DNA of 64,000 nt from Tetracladium setigerum (lineage: Eukaryota > Ascomycota > Leotiomycetes > Helotiales). The notes beneath the pieces are model-generated. The model did not search any database. It had not been told where the DNA came from and worked only from the letters and a program-made list of their open reading frames with translations. The position numbers were made by a program, and so were the translations under genes. Where the stretch lies: NCBI GenBank assembly GCA_031472005.1, contig PZJY01000002.1, positions 4,154,001-4,218,000 on the forward strand. The letters are read 5' to 3'. The first letter of the stretch is position 1; every line of letters begins with the position of its first letter. Of this stretch, positions 45,120-57,375 are shown piece by piece.

Positions 45120-46722
45120 CTAATCAACACCGTCGTCCTGACCATCCCATCCACGAACATCATCTTTCTGTCTCGCCAATGTGTTCCCTAACAGCGTATT
45201 TGTTACAACTCCAACCTGCCTCAAAGTATGCGGCCATCCATTTGATGGCTTTCTGTCTAACTTCTTACGATCTGCTTCTTCCTCATCGCTACTAATCTCA
45301 TAATCATCCTCCGGGTTCGGCCGTCTCAACGTTTGCATCGACATTGCACTGCTCTCTTGATCTGTATACTCGCCAGGGTTTCGTCCTAGAATTCTATCTG
45401 CTTTTGAAGGTGATCGACTGGGGTAAGATTTAACGTAATGGCGAGCTGCACCGGTGGATCTTTCTATTGGAATCGTTGGTGTGGGTTCTGCTCCCCATCC
45501 TGCCGCTGCTTCTCTCGATTGCTGTGCTTGTCTCTCGCGTGCTATCTTCTCTCGAGCTTCCAGCCACTTTGGACTTGGCTCCCAGCTCCATCCATCGCCT
45601 GTAGTATTGCAAATTGGGAAGAATGAAAGGAACTTGCTTGGTCCGAAAAGATGCCTGAAGTTCCTCCTTGGACCTAAATCAAATGCGCTTGGTAGCTTCT
45701 CCGAGTCTTGCTCATCAAGATATTCCTCATATCTGGCTCGCGCTCTTCTTCTCTCCATTAGGTCGTAGGTCAAATGCTCTCTTTGCTCTCCATGATGTAG
45801 GTCATCGTTCGAGTTTAGTGATGAGACACTTGGACTCATATCCCGGAATTGATGCCCGTCAATCTCTCCCCCATCCATCTGTTCCGCAATATGACGGTGC
45901 TGCATCGACTTTCGGAGTGGTGAGAGGTATCTCGTTTTCTCGAGACATTCGATCGTTGTCTGACCCCTGCTCGCGAGGAGGATGTGCCATCCGGTAAACC
46001 CGGCCAGAACAATGCCAATAATGCCAGAAACCACAGCCAACATCACATAGTTGACGGGCATCAAGGAGTCGCTGTATTCCCCATCGTTCAATATCTCCCT
46101 CCAGACCCATGATGCCGAAACTCCGAAGCAGACGAAACAGAACAATGTGGTGTAGATGAGGAAGAGGAGGAAGGCCTTGTAATTGTGCAGTCCAACGCAG
46201 GTTGCCAGCCATGGGCAGTGGTGATCCATCTTCAAGACGCAGGTTCGACATGTGGAGCAATGGTGCGCGCGATCCGGCTTCTTCGCCTGGCACTTCTTGC
46301 AGAACCTCAACTCTCCATTCGATTTGACGGTGAAGTTCGTTGCCACAGGAGGGGCTTGAGTGGGAAGGGAGCTGTAACCGTGGCTATGATTTGTGGTCGT
46401 TCCTGGGCTGGTAAAAACGGCGGTTGTGTAGGACCAGTTGAGGAGGATGTAGAGGGCGATTCCAAGGTAACTTGACGCGGATCCTATACTGTCAGCGCGA
46501 CCGAGAAACAATGAGGTACAGATTCATACCAAAGTAATCCGGCTGGCCACTCAAGAAACCGATGGTGGCCTCAACCCAGACGGCCCAAGTGGTCAAACTG
46601 TAGACGAAAAGGAGAGGGAAATATGTTGCGCCCAAGCAGCAGTATCGCTCGCATTTGCGAGCCCATTTTCGAGACATTCTGGCGGGTGAAGGAGAGTGTG
46701 ATGGAGATTCCAGTGTAGCCAT
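45120..46722 (-). CDS. DHHC palmitoyltransferase, PFA3-like
   Basis: Exons 46722-46530 and 46480-45120 around a 49-bp intron; 517 residues, intact. After a basic start come two membrane segments (TYFPLLFVYSLTTWAVWVEA and YLGIALYILLNWSYTTAVF). The cysteine-rich domain follows with FCKKCQAKKPDRAHHCSTC and VLKMDHHCPW (catalytic DHHC about residue 150), then two further segments. The TTIE motif (GQTTIECLEKTRY) is typical of the family. The length and the long disordered tail resemble Pfa3, the vacuolar enzyme that acylates Vac8. The symbol is left blank because Pfa-type paralogues overlap in sequence. Confidence 0.92.
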
Positions 46723-47823
46723 AATAATGGATCTTATGCGATCGATCCTCGGGACGGCGGAAGGGACATGCTGGAATCGAGAGAGGAGGGGGGGGCAGTT
46801 TGCTTGATGTTGTGTAATAATGGAAAGGAGGTCAGAGAGAGTTGTGGCTGATGGTGCTGACGACGGAAACCCGGCGACGGAATGGTGGTTTATCCGGCCC
46901 GGCTAGTGCAGAATTATTAATCCTATAAATAGCTATTTTGATTTCTCTTTCTTGACTTCGATCTACTTCGACCAACTCCGACCAACTCCGACCAACTCCA
47001 AGAATGTATATTCTTCACAAAAACCAACTTGGGTTGCACAATGAGGGTAGGAAGCATGACAGCAGGTATGAATTAAAAAGGCAGGGCTTGGCTTTGTGAC
47101 CACTTCCTTTACGTTTCGTTTTCTTCCTTGTTGGGCAACTGCCTTGATGATTTATGTCTATTCAACCTCCAGTGTGGTTTCCCTCGCTACTAGTATGGTA
47201 GAGAGAGATATTCAAGTTGGTCTTCTAGTGAACCCAAAGATGATCATAAAAAGTACGAATTGTTAGATTAGGAAGGAGTGGAGAGAAGATAGGATCCCTC
47301 CTTTCGTGCACTTCGATGGGATGGAAGCAAGACAAACTGGACAAGCAAAACTCCATCACAAACCCTAGTGCGTTTGATATTCGACTACGCGCTTGTAAAG
47401 ATCTCAATTTCTTCGACTTGTCGAGCCATTTGCAGAGCGAACCTGCTACCCCATTAAGCCTGTCGACCTTTGTCTTTCCATTATCCTTTGAGTTCATCGC
47501 TTCGACTTTCCAATTAAGACTTTCCAAATAAGATCTACATGTTCCATGCTCATTCTTCATGCTCCACGATTCAAGGAGTATTCGATCTTCAATTCTTCAA
47601 GTCTTAAAATTCCAATCTTCAACTTTCAATATTCAAATTTCAATCTGGGACCTTCGACCTGTGGAATGCCTGAGGCTACTCCGACTTGGGTTAAGGTGAT
47701 TGCCGGGTAGATCCGTCATCTCCAACTCCAACCCTGTCTCCCTCCCGCTCTCGCTCTCCCTAACTACCATTCGATCTCCCAGGTCTGCACAACTTTACTC
47801 CTGCATTCGCAGAATTCGCAGCC
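46723..47823. other. Divergent intergenic region
   Basis: This separates the divergent PFA3-like and zinc-finger genes. It contains a CGACCAACTC triplicate near 46968-46998 and repeated TTCAAT/TCTTCAA phrases near 47570-47645. A frame at 47225-47560 (minus) is not supported. Confidence 0.45.
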
Positions 47824-49268
47824 ATGGCTTCAAAGGACGAGAGTCAATATTGCAAGAGATGCAAACTCAGTTTCCCAAACTTTGAGCGTTTGCACCAGCA
47901 CAAGGTTAACAGCGACCGCCATCACGTCTGCTCTTTCTGCAGCGTGGAGTATGTCAACCAGGTCGCATTGGACCGTCACTGCAAGCAAGTAAGTCTACTT
48001 ATGGCGCGATTTGCGCATAGATCCCTGTCTAATGCGCTGCAGAACCATCCACATGCCCAAAACTTGCAATGCGAGAAGTGCAGAAAGCGATTCACAACCT
48101 TGGGTGCCCTCACGCATCACATCGAGTTTGGTAACAGCGAATGCTTCGGCGAGAATCTCACCAAGAAGGTCAAGGAGATTACAGATATCGGTAAGCAGAT
48201 GAACGCCGCCCGTAACTTTGGTGGTGGACGAGCTGGTGGCAAGAACGTACCCGAAGATGAGCCACGTCCTGCTCTCCGAGAATATTCGCAAGTCGTTGCA
48301 GAGAACGCTGGCTACACGCCTCCTCATCTATCTGCTGGCGGCGCCTCCGCACCCCTACCAAACCCTGCTGCAATTACCCAACCAGTTTCCACGGGAAGTG
48401 TGTCAGAGTTCCCTTCAACTGGCAATTGTACGATGTCTAGTTACATCGATGACAATCTTATTGATTTCGGTACGGATGAAACTCATCAGACTGATCGAGC
48501 CAGCCAAATCATGGGCGGCGGTTGGGACGACCCTATTCCGGTTACTTCACGCTTCACCCTCGAGAACTTCCCCGTATTGGCCACTGCCAACAACGATGGC
48601 AGTCGAATCACTGGATCAGCTATTGCTGCTCAATCTATCTGGGGTGTTGCAAATCATCTCGTCTCTACTCCACCTTCCATGCTTGTCAATGCTCCTTCGT
48701 CTCCTCGGGAATTGGGACGTGGAATCAGCAACATTACGTTGGACAGCAAGCCCGCTTTGTCTCCATGGGATCCCGACAACCCAAATTTCAAACATCAGGC
48801 ATACTACAATGAGTTTAGCCAGAAGTACCGCTGCCCTCATCCAGGCTGCAAGTAGGTCACCTCTTTTCCATATCGATTTACTTTCGCTAACTGCTTAGGC
48901 GTAAACCAATTGGCTCCAAGTCTGCCTTCCTTCAGCACCTTCGTTCGGATGCCCATGAGACAACGATGCGTTTGCAATGCCACGGTTGCCTCAAATACTT
49001 TAACTCGGCGACCGCACTCACCCAGCACGCATCTTCCCAGGGTAATCGTTGCCGCGTCAGAGAGTCCGATAACTACTACAACGAGGTTGACCGAATTACT
49101 GCTGGACACGCAGCTCCTGATGGTCGCTTTAATGATAATACCATCCGGTACAGGACGACTGGTGCGCAAACAAGTGCGCAAGGCATCCGTGACGCTCACA
49201 AGACAGCGGAGGCCGAACGTGAGGAGATAAAGGCCAACTTCTGGCAACACAACAAGCCACGCTGGTGA
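47824..49268 (+). CDS. C2H2 zinc-finger protein with five fingers
   Basis: Exons 47824-47988, 48043-48851 and 48899-49268; 447 residues, intact. N-terminal fingers are YCKRCKLSFPNFERLHQH, VCSFCSVEYVNQVALDRH and LQCEKCRKRFTTLGALTHH. C-terminal fingers are RCPHPGCK..SAFLQHL, which is split by the second intron, and LQCHGCLKYFNSATALTQH. The middle 200 residues are Ser/Pro/Asn-rich without a recognised domain. Several fingers end in Cys (H-x-C) in place of the second His, as in this group of ascomycete proteins. It probably binds nucleic acid; target unknown. Confidence 0.9.
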
Positions 49269-51196
49269 TTCCGAGACCAGAATTTCTGGATCCGACTCGA
49301 AGATCTCTGTGTACCAGCAGCAGTCTTCTGCCTACAGGCATAAACTTCATTTGCGGCTACTTTCCGAGTACAATTTTCTTTTCCAACTTTTCTTGACAAT
49401 CCATCGATCTCGACGGCCTTCCTACCAACACTTCACCGATTGTACTCTTCAGCAACTCGACGATCTACTAGTCCTTTTTAACAGAAGACTGTTGTGGCTT
49501 GCAAGTACACTTCTCTAAACAGGAATATGGTCACTTTATTAAGTTCATTCCGTACATTGCTGTTCTTGTTTCTCCATGGGCGGCCGGGATGGAACACACA
49601 CACTTTTCCCCTCTTTCCTTTCTCTGTTTGATTGCCTTCCAAAAGACGCCTCACTATGTTTTAGAGGTATTATGATGATGATGACGACAATGATGGTCAG
49701 CAATATAAACAATGATGATACACGATGGCATCATTGATGGAAGTTGTTTCTACCTGAGGCAAGACGATGGAGAGCTTGTTCCTTCTGAGCGAGTGAGCGA
49801 CCTTTTTTCTCTTTTTGCCACTTCTTGATGAATGTCACAAAAAGCGATGCGTTTCCCTTTTACTATCATATTTTGCAGTGGTAAGGGTGGCTTCTTGCTT
49901 GTATGGTAGACATTATTAATGATAATAGAAAAATAAAAAACTTGATGTGTGTGATATGTGTGATATTTGGGTGTGACTTCTTGAAGGGAATTGTGGGCGT
50001 GGTTTTGATTTTTTGTGACTATGTTTGTGATTGTGTAGATTGTATTTTAAGGTGCACTGTACTGTACAGACTGTACAGTATGTATGTCGCTGCAAATATG
50101 AGAGGGAGGGTAGGACGAAGAAGATGAGAGTGAGGGCGGCGGGGGCGGGTGAAAGATGGGAGGGAGAATCAATTGGAGGCTTGAGTCGTAAAGCGAAGGT
50201 TTGATTTTGTGAAGAAAGGGTGGGAGAAATGATTTGGTTACTCGAGCCCAACGCGCAGATTTGATTTTGTGTGAGAAGGAAGAGACTGAGATATTAATCG
50301 TTAGGCAGATAAATGGACGGATGGGTGGATGGAGAATGGGGGGTTGTATGATGGGGAGTTGTATGATGGCGTGTGGCAATTGGTTTGAGGGGACATGAAA
50401 CTTGAGACTTGGGACTTGGAGATGCTTGGGTGGTTTGGTGAGGGGACATTAGTGAGGGAATATCAGTAAGGGGAAGGCGGAGGGAGGAAGTTGATGATTC
50501 GAGGTTGGTGGAATGGAATTAGTGGAATGGAAGAAGATGGGAATGAGAATAGAATGGAGCTGGGAGTGAAGATAGAAGAGTTGGAGGAGAGCAGAGGGAG
50601 GGACGGAGAAACGATTTAGAAGCTTGATTCCCAACGCATAGATTTAATTTCGTATGGTAAAGAAGGAGGATGAGAGGGTGAGAGGTGAATGGATAGACGG
50701 CGAGGGGGGTTATGTGATTGGTTGTGTGGTAATCAATTGAAGGGAGGAAAGTTGATGACTGGAAGCTTGTGGAATCTTTTTGCCATAAGTAAGGAGAAAA
50801 TAGTAAGAGAGAGAGAGGGAAAAGTCACAGACTCGAATATCAATTAAAATAGAGAAGTAATGAATTGTATTTTGTATCTAGGTAGTCAACGCTAACTTCG
50901 AATTTGGAAATTATCATCTCCTTTGATACAAATGAAGCATGATATCTCTCTCTCTCTCTTCCTCTCTCCTTCTCTGATAATCAGTGCCTCTGAATCAAGA
51001 GCACTAAGGAGAAAGCAGCTACGGGAAAAGAATTCGAGGGACAACGTCTTTGAAGTCGAGTCCATGCAAATAATCTCAAGTGAGAAGTTCCAGTCAATAG
51101 ACCGAAGGAAGGTGGAAACCCAGATCGCATGGAAGAAAAGACGAGTCGGCGATGATATCCGAAAATTCGAGGGATCGGCCATTGTGTTGAAGCAAC
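49269..51196. other. Intergenic with degenerate repeats and GTACTGTAC sites
   Basis: No supported gene. Three diverged copies of a phrase containing GATTTGATTTTGTG or GATTTAATTTCGTA after CCCAACGC lie near 50190-50210, 50245-50270 and 50625-50655. A dense GTACTGTACAGACTGTACAG block lies at 50058-50085. A CT-rich tract lies near 50945-50975. Confidence 0.5.
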
Positions 51197-53627
51197 TTAG
51201 GTAGAAGAGTCGAAATGAATTGTCGCGGATCCGCTAACCTCATCATTAACCATGGTGTGGAACATTAAGTTATCGCCCTTGTTGCCAAAGACAACCTTAA
51301 TTGAAATATCTACGACATGCACAATTTTTTCCGTTTTGGGGTTGTAAACTGTTCTCAAGGCGGCTCCATAACTGAAGTCTGCTGGCAGGCGCACGCTAAC
51401 TTTTCCGACGCGCTCGACCCCTAGATCCTTTGTCAGCATTGAAGGAATTTCAAATGTGGTCAAATTATGTTAGGTCCCTGAGTACTTACCGTGTGCATCA
51501 TCTCGATCTGGAGCATTATCGAGAGAACATGAGTAGAGTGTGAAGGAATTCTGGAATGGTTCTCCGAGGATATGATCGCATTCTATGCAAGAAGACCGGC
51601 TAGTGTCTTTGGTAATCGATTCGCCCTGTCAATGCACTGATTAGCATACTGGTATATAGTACAACTGTACAAATCAGGATCGAGAGACTTGAACCCACCT
51701 TGGAGATTTCCCAAGACATACGTCCCTCACAATACTTCAATCCAGAGACCACATCCACGAAAGCATGTTGTTGACTATCAATGCCTTCACGGAAAAGTTC
51801 AGAGCAACCATAGCCATAGTGACGGCGTGCCTGCTTAACTCGTGGTACAATCTCCTCGAGACCGCGCAGAGCTGCACCACGGATAACTGCTACCTGTCTA
51901 CAAAAACGGTCAAATATGAATGGACATGCGAAGTGATAAAACTTACGGATGTTCAGGGCACATGAGTTGGATCTTTCCATTCTTCTTGCACCACTTTGTG
52001 AGTTCTTGATTCAGATACGCCGAATCGCCGAATCCTCCAACGAGAATGATGCGCTGATGAAAATTAGTAGCGGACGAAACCTAGAAATGATCTGACCCAC
52101 ATTGATTACAGCGCCTTTCTTGTACCGAGATTCCAGAACTTGTTGTTGGATAAGGTTACAGATCTCTTTTACCACAGGGTCAAAAAGTTTCTTCATATCC
52201 GCACTGTTTTGAAAGTTAGAATGACCCCTGAACTTGGAAAAGGTTGACTAAGGACATACTAGGTCAATATCACTGTTCGCTCCTCCGGGTCATAGTGAGG
52301 TGATTCTGGCAAATTCATTTTCAATGGATAGACTTCGCGAACACTCTGGTCTTTGTTGAGTCCAAAAGATCGCTTTGCTTTTTCAAAAGAAGCCATGAAG
52401 CTACTTCCTGGACCCTTTTGTCGCTGTGGAACTGTATCGAATTGATGGCCGAAGCGCTCAGAGAGTAGTGCATGAAGGTTGCGATCAATGTATGTCGCAC
52501 CACACTTACCACCTATTCCAGACAAAGGAGTTAATTCAAGAGCTAGCCATTTACAGACGAGGGTGACAAACGTACCAACACCTACACACAACTCGTCAAA
52601 TTTCAACTTAGGGTATACGTCTCGAATAGTATACGTGGTAATATCAGCCGTACCGCCTCCACAATCACAGATGAGGATATTTTCGCCAGGCTTTTTAGAT
52701 GTCAGCGAAGATTCCAGACGGAGAATGAAAGGTTGGTTGATAGGGCTCACCTTGACTGCATTCACAGCGGTTTCCTTAGAATACTTCTTCAGCGTTGCAA
52801 TAGCTGCAGCCTCTGGTTCAGCTATCGTGAAGATTTCATCCCCGATCCGACTTCCGAAGCCAGCATTCTTTGCTGCCTGCAAAGTTGAATCCTTGGCCTG
52901 ATCAGACCAGATTGCAGGCAAAGTGATCCAGACCTCCTGAATAAATGTCAGAAGAACGTTGATGCTTGGATTGGAGTGCTGTTAGATCTTTAGAGGCGTT
53001 GATAGGCTTGGCTGCAAACAAATAGCATGAGGAGGCCATGAAAGACGCAGGGAAGAGACTTGATAACTTACCATAGGTGTGAGGTCGAAGGTTACTTCGC
53101 CCATCTCACGCTTCAGCTTTGCAGAGACATAATTGTAAACCTCGCGTAGGAAGTCTTCACAGACACCTGGGGCAGTTCTGAAGGATGGTACTGCCATCAA
53201 ACCTTCGTCGGTGAATCGAGTAAGAGACGGATCGTCGAACTCCCCGGGAGCAGCATCCTTGTCAAGCAGAAGCTTTGTCCATGAATAGGAAAGGTGTTTT
53301 GGCTCGACCTCAAAGCCCCACTTGTTTTGTTGGAAGTTGCCGTTTTCCTTCTCGTACGCAATCCGTGTTGGGGTCTTCCAAGATGTTGAGAGTTCGCCAG
53401 GCCATGTGGTAATGATACTGATGTCTTCGATGTTCTTCTTGTCGGTCGTGACATAGGCAACGCCTGTTCAGCTGATTAGAATACGCTATATAATGTGTTC
53501 ATTGATCTCAATCACAGACCCGAGTAAGTTGTTCCATAATCGCAGGCGATAATCAACTTGTGGCGGGATGTAGTCTGAGCTGCCGGGGCAGGGGCTTGGA
53601 GTCTTTGCTGTTGTTGTTCTTACCCAT
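51197..53627 (-). CDS. Hsp70-like actin-fold ATPase, 11 exons
   Basis: Minus-strand exons: 53627-53624, 53579-53520, 53463-53072, 52936-52751, 52690-52576, 52515-52260, 52203-52101, 52053-51947, 51897-51699, 51625-51490 and 51420-51197; 593 residues, every junction in phase. The first exon is only ATGG; splicing gives MAQTTSRHKLIIACDYGTTY. Hsp70/actin-superfamily nucleotide sites are present: DYGTTYSG (phosphate 1), CDCGGGTADITTY (phosphate 2) and ILVGGFGDSAYL (adenosine). The substrate-binding half of canonical Hsp70 is absent or replaced. Ascomycetes have many such divergent Hsp70-like proteins, often in stress or HET-rich settings, with unknown clients. Confidence 0.9.
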
Positions 53628-54122
53628 GATGGTTGGGAGATCGAGTTGTGGCGTGGTAATTGTTTGATTTGTTCGAAATTTGATGTTGGAGATCGGGTTT
53701 CAGAAAAAAGAAGGTGGGACAGCAGTAAGAGCGTACCTACCTATCTAAGGTGTTCAAAGGTTTGACGAAAGAACGTCATGTGACTTCCATCTTCACTTTC
53801 ATCCCATACCTATCCCTTATTCACCTTTGCAGGAGAACCAAGATGCGTTTCTTGTCAGAACTGAGTTGACTCATAGTGAATTTGCACTTCGATCTCGTCG
53901 TTGTAAAAATAACTTCCCTCCACTTGCGACCTCGAGAACAGCTTTCCTCTGACATCCCATTGACCACATATAGCACACGAACACCACAAAAAACCGACCA
54001 CCATCACCAGAACGGACCTGGAGCGCAAAGACGCCGTTGTTGAACGTACTCATCAAAGATTTCCGATCCACGACAAGACGGATTCAAACCAGGGGCTATC
54101 CTTCAATGCACCCTCTCGAAAC
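53628..54122. other. Divergent intergenic region
   Basis: About 495 bp between the starts of the divergent Hsp70-like and coiled-coil genes. No clear regulatory site was established by eye. Confidence 0.4.
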
Positions 54123-55778
54123 ATGTTGACGGACGATGCTGAGACTCGAGCATCTGCCTGCGCTCAAACCAACGACCGAGATGGCAGCGCCAGCAAGGAA
54201 GACAACATGAGGGCCAATTTCTCTATCCACAAGCCAGACAACACCATTAAGCACAATCGCACACCCAAACCCTACAGTTACAACAAAGTGCATCTAGACC
54301 AAGTAAGGGAAGGCAAAAGCAACGTCTCCGACTCAGCTCGCTCTACGTCGACCACCAAGGATGCAAACACCAAATCCACACACATGCATGCCATTACCCA
54401 CAGCAGTCGCAGTCCTGTCTCCGTTAGGGAGAAAGTCAAGAGCTTCTTTAAATTAAAGAGACTCACAGATGACGCCCTCATTAATGCGATGGAGCAGATG
54501 GAAAACGATACGTTGAGACTGGAAAAGGAACACAACAACCTCACGGAGCAAATTCAACTCAAAAATAATCAGATCACAGAGCAATCTGTTGAGCTAGAAA
54601 GGTACAAAACAGAACTAAAGAGATGGACGGAGGCCTACAAATGTCTTAAAAAGGTTGTGATCAACAAGAGTGCGAGACTTGAGATGCTTCAACAAAAGAA
54701 CACGATTTTGCGAGGAGAGAGAGATATTGCCAACGAGAACATCAACAAACTGATTCGCACTCAACAGGACGAGTCATTCAAACGTATGGATACCGCCAAG
54801 TGGACTCCCAAGGAGGACGCACAGGTTAAAACCGAGCTTGAAAACCTGAAGCGAATGATGCGGAATACGGCGAAGGCTGTTGCTGTTGGCACTATGCCAA
54901 AGCTGACTGATTTTGGAGATGAGCTTCGCAGACAAAATTTCCTGGCTGCAATGAAGGAAATTGTTCGCTGTAACGATGGGGAAAATCCTTTGAAAGGGAT
55001 GAATCCCAGCAAATCAGCGATGGTGGCCTTGAATGCCCTGCTTGCGTACGCTGTCTACACATGTGTTGTCCAACCCGCATTTTCATTCAACGATGATCCA
55101 GCCACTGGCTTGAATGCCCTCGAAGAGATGTATCGTGCAACTTTGCATGGTAAGTACAGTCCCGATTTCAATCCAGCCAGAACTAACACAAACACAGTCG
55201 ATGAAGGAGTTGCCGATGCGTGGAGAGCTCAAACTTTGAGACTTTTGTACCCCAAAGTTGGCCAGAATACCAGTGCTGGAGCATCCAGTCTCCGTGATGA
55301 CACAGCTGCCAAAATTATCAATGCCGCTCACGCCCAGGCAATCAAGTTCATGTATGGGCCTGCAGCGATTCTCCTTAAATCTGGTAGTGATGTCAAAGCC
55401 CTGGAAAAGTTCTGCGAAGTCTTCGTTCAAGCAGCCAATTTGTCCTACGAGCTTTGGACGCGAAAGTCAACTCTCCAAGTAACCACTCTCAATGACATGC
55501 ATCCAAGTACCTGTTTCAACACCAATGAACCAAGACTCCTCCTCCACACCCTGGTCAAATACCAAGAGAGCGAGGAGGAGCTGAATGGACGTCCAATTCG
55601 AATGGTTATCCACCCATTGTTGCAGGTCTGGGGAACTGACGAGGGCACCGATTATGACAAGTCTAGAATCTTGATGCCTGCGGAGGTTTGGTTGCCTGAT
55701 GAGGATACCATCGAGAAGGAAGAAGATTTTGTCAAGAGGGAAGGAGATCTGGAGAATATGGATGATTCATGGTTTTGA
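54123..55778 (+). CDS. Coiled-coil protein of unknown function
   Basis: The printed frame is open for 551 residues, but 55150-55197 is probably an intron: it has a GTAAGT donor, an ACTAAC branch and a CACAG acceptor. It is 48 nt long, so retention keeps the frame and adds 16 residues. Spliced length is 535. After a disordered N terminus (about 110 residues) comes a long coiled coil (DTLRLEKEHNNLTEQIQLKN through NKSARLEMLQQKNTILRGER). A globular C-terminal half follows (FLAAMKEIVRCND, CEVFVQAANLSYELWTRKST, MVIHPLLQVWGTDEGTDYDK) and an acidic end. I recognise no family. Confidence 0.75.
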   Translation: MLTDDAETRASACAQTNDRDGSASKEDNMRANFSIHKPDNTIKHNRTPKPYSYNKVHLDQVREGKSNVSDSARSTSTTKDANTKSTHMHAITHSSRSPVSVREKVKSFFKLKRLTDDALINAMEQMENDTLRLEKEHNNLTEQIQLKNNQITEQSVELERYKTELKRWTEAYKCLKKVVINKSARLEMLQQKNTILRGERDIANENINKLIRTQQDESFKRMDTAKWTPKEDAQVKTELENLKRMMRNTAKAVAVGTMPKLTDFGDELRRQNFLAAMKEIVRCNDGENPLKGMNPSKSAMVALNALLAYAVYTCVVQPAFSFNDDPATGLNALEEMYRATLHGKYSPDFNPARTNTNTVDEGVADAWRAQTLRLLYPKVGQNTSAGASSLRDDTAAKIINAAHAQAIKFMYGPAAILLKSGSDVKALEKFCEVFVQAANLSYELWTRKSTLQVTTLNDMHPSTCFNTNEPRLLLHTLVKYQESEEELNGRPIRMVIHPLLQVWGTDEGTDYDKSRILMPAEVWLPDEDTIEKEEDFVKREGDLENMDDSWF

Positions 55779-56844
55779 GGTTTCGATGGCGCTTGGTCCT
55801 TGAGATTCGCATAATTCCACTACTCTCTTCAGGCCAGTCAATTTGCGTTGCCTTGCTCGGGAGAATTACGGACCGCGTCCTACTTTCCATTGTCGACAAA
55901 ACGGCAATGGCTGTGTCCCTGGCTTCTCATTTCATGAGACATAGGGCAATATTTCCCATTGTTTCCCCTTCATTTACTGCATGATCTTATCAGTCACTTG
56001 CACTTCTTCATTCTCGAGGAGCCTTACCAGGCAGCACTAGCAGCTGAAAATGGCGAGACATGCTTTGCAATTCCTACAGCGAGAACTACTACAAGCAAGA
56101 TGATCATCTCAAGATTGCTTTCCACATGTAAAACTTACTACTAGCGCGATGAGTAAATAATCTTTCAAAAAACTCTCTCAGGCTTCGTCTAATGTGATCT
56201 GTTGTCGTGAAGATATCGATATCTGGGGATGGATGTGGATGGAGTTGAGGTTGACTTTGAGTTGGGTTTGTGCTGACTAAATTACTCAGCGTTCTGAGTT
56301 ATTCACAAATTTACCACCACCCTTACCCAACCTTCCCTTCTCAATCTCCTCGACTCCTTCACGATTAACGTTTACACACTCGTTTACCGTGGGATTTCAT
56401 GTCTACACGAACTCCTCTTCTTATTTACTGCCTAAGAGGCCCGAATGAACTCCAAAGCCGATCCCCGTTTATCTTACATGCAACTTTCCCCTTCCTCATC
56501 CTTTTCTTCTTGTTTTCTTACCAGTGCCGAGAGGAGATCACCAAAATCTCAAGAAAACATTAACAGTATGCAACTATCTAACCAAGGCTCCAAACAAAAG
56601 ATTCTCCCAACGAAAGAACATGGTTGAGTGGCGATCAATCGATCATCCTGTTCATATACCTCTAACAAGCCGCTTTCATTGAACACAGCATTCTCCCGAG
56701 TCTCAACTTCTTCAACAGCAGATCAGATACATCCGACTCTCCCCTAACAACTATACAATCTTCCAGACTCTTCAACCTCATCTCAAATACCCTCAACAGT
56801 CCAACCCAACCAACCAACAACCAACATATCTATCCACCTCTCAC
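55779..56844. other. Intergenic
   Basis: No supported gene between the coiled-coil gene and the small Cys/His-rich gene. Confidence 0.4.
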
Positions 56845-57324
56845 TTACAAATCACGTCTCACACCCCTCTGTTTTCTTCCCGGCTCTATCTCCCTCACGA
56901 CATCCCTATGAAACGGACAATCCATCGGATCTACCCTCGGACAGACCCTCCTCAAACTTGGACACTCCGGATGACAACATCCCTTACACTCCGTCATTCG
57001 GATTCTTCCAGTCCTCGTCACAGTCCTTGTCCCAGTCCCAGCAACCGCAGTATTATTTCTCTTCCCGAAATCTTCTTCTTCTTGTTGTTTCTTCTCCTGG
57101 TTATTGCTGTTTGCTTTCTTTTCCACCGTGCTGCTGCTGCTGCTGCTAGTGTTGGTGGTAGTGGTGATGATGATCCATTTATTTCCTGCGGATGGAATAA
57201 TATCGAGAGTGACGTTTCCGTCCATATCCGTTTGTATGATTTTATGTCCCTTCTGGTTGCGTATATGTGGGTGTATCTTGTGTCTCTTGCTGCCGCTAAA
57301 CGCCTTCTGCCTGGTTTCATTCAT
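56845..57324 (-). CDS. Small Cys/His-rich protein, unidentified
   Basis: Single frame of 159 codons starting MNETRQKAFSGSKRHKIHPH. The N-terminal 50 residues look structured. A Thr/Ser then Gln/Glu/Lys low-complexity linker follows. The last 45 residues hold a compact Cys/His pattern (ECKGCCHPECPSLRRVCP, then MDCPFHRDVV) that could bind zinc. The plus-strand frame over the same bases is low-complexity, so the minus frame is the better candidate. No family recognised; it may be spurious. Confidence 0.45.
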   Translation of the reverse strand: MNETRQKAFSGSKRHKIHPHIRNQKGHKIIQTDMDGNVTLDIIPSAGNKWIIITTTTNTSSSSSSTVEKKANSNNQEKKQQEEEDFGKRNNTAVAGTGTRTVTRTGRIRMTECKGCCHPECPSLRRVCPRVDPMDCPFHRDVVREIEPGRKQRGVRRDL

Positions 57325-57344
57325 TCATTCATACGCTGATGGAC

Positions 57345-57375
<31 letters not shown>

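Noticed and set aside
53585..53588. Apparent frameshift near the start of the Hsp70-like gene
   Set aside because: Explained without any correction by an intron at 53580-53623 after ATGG.
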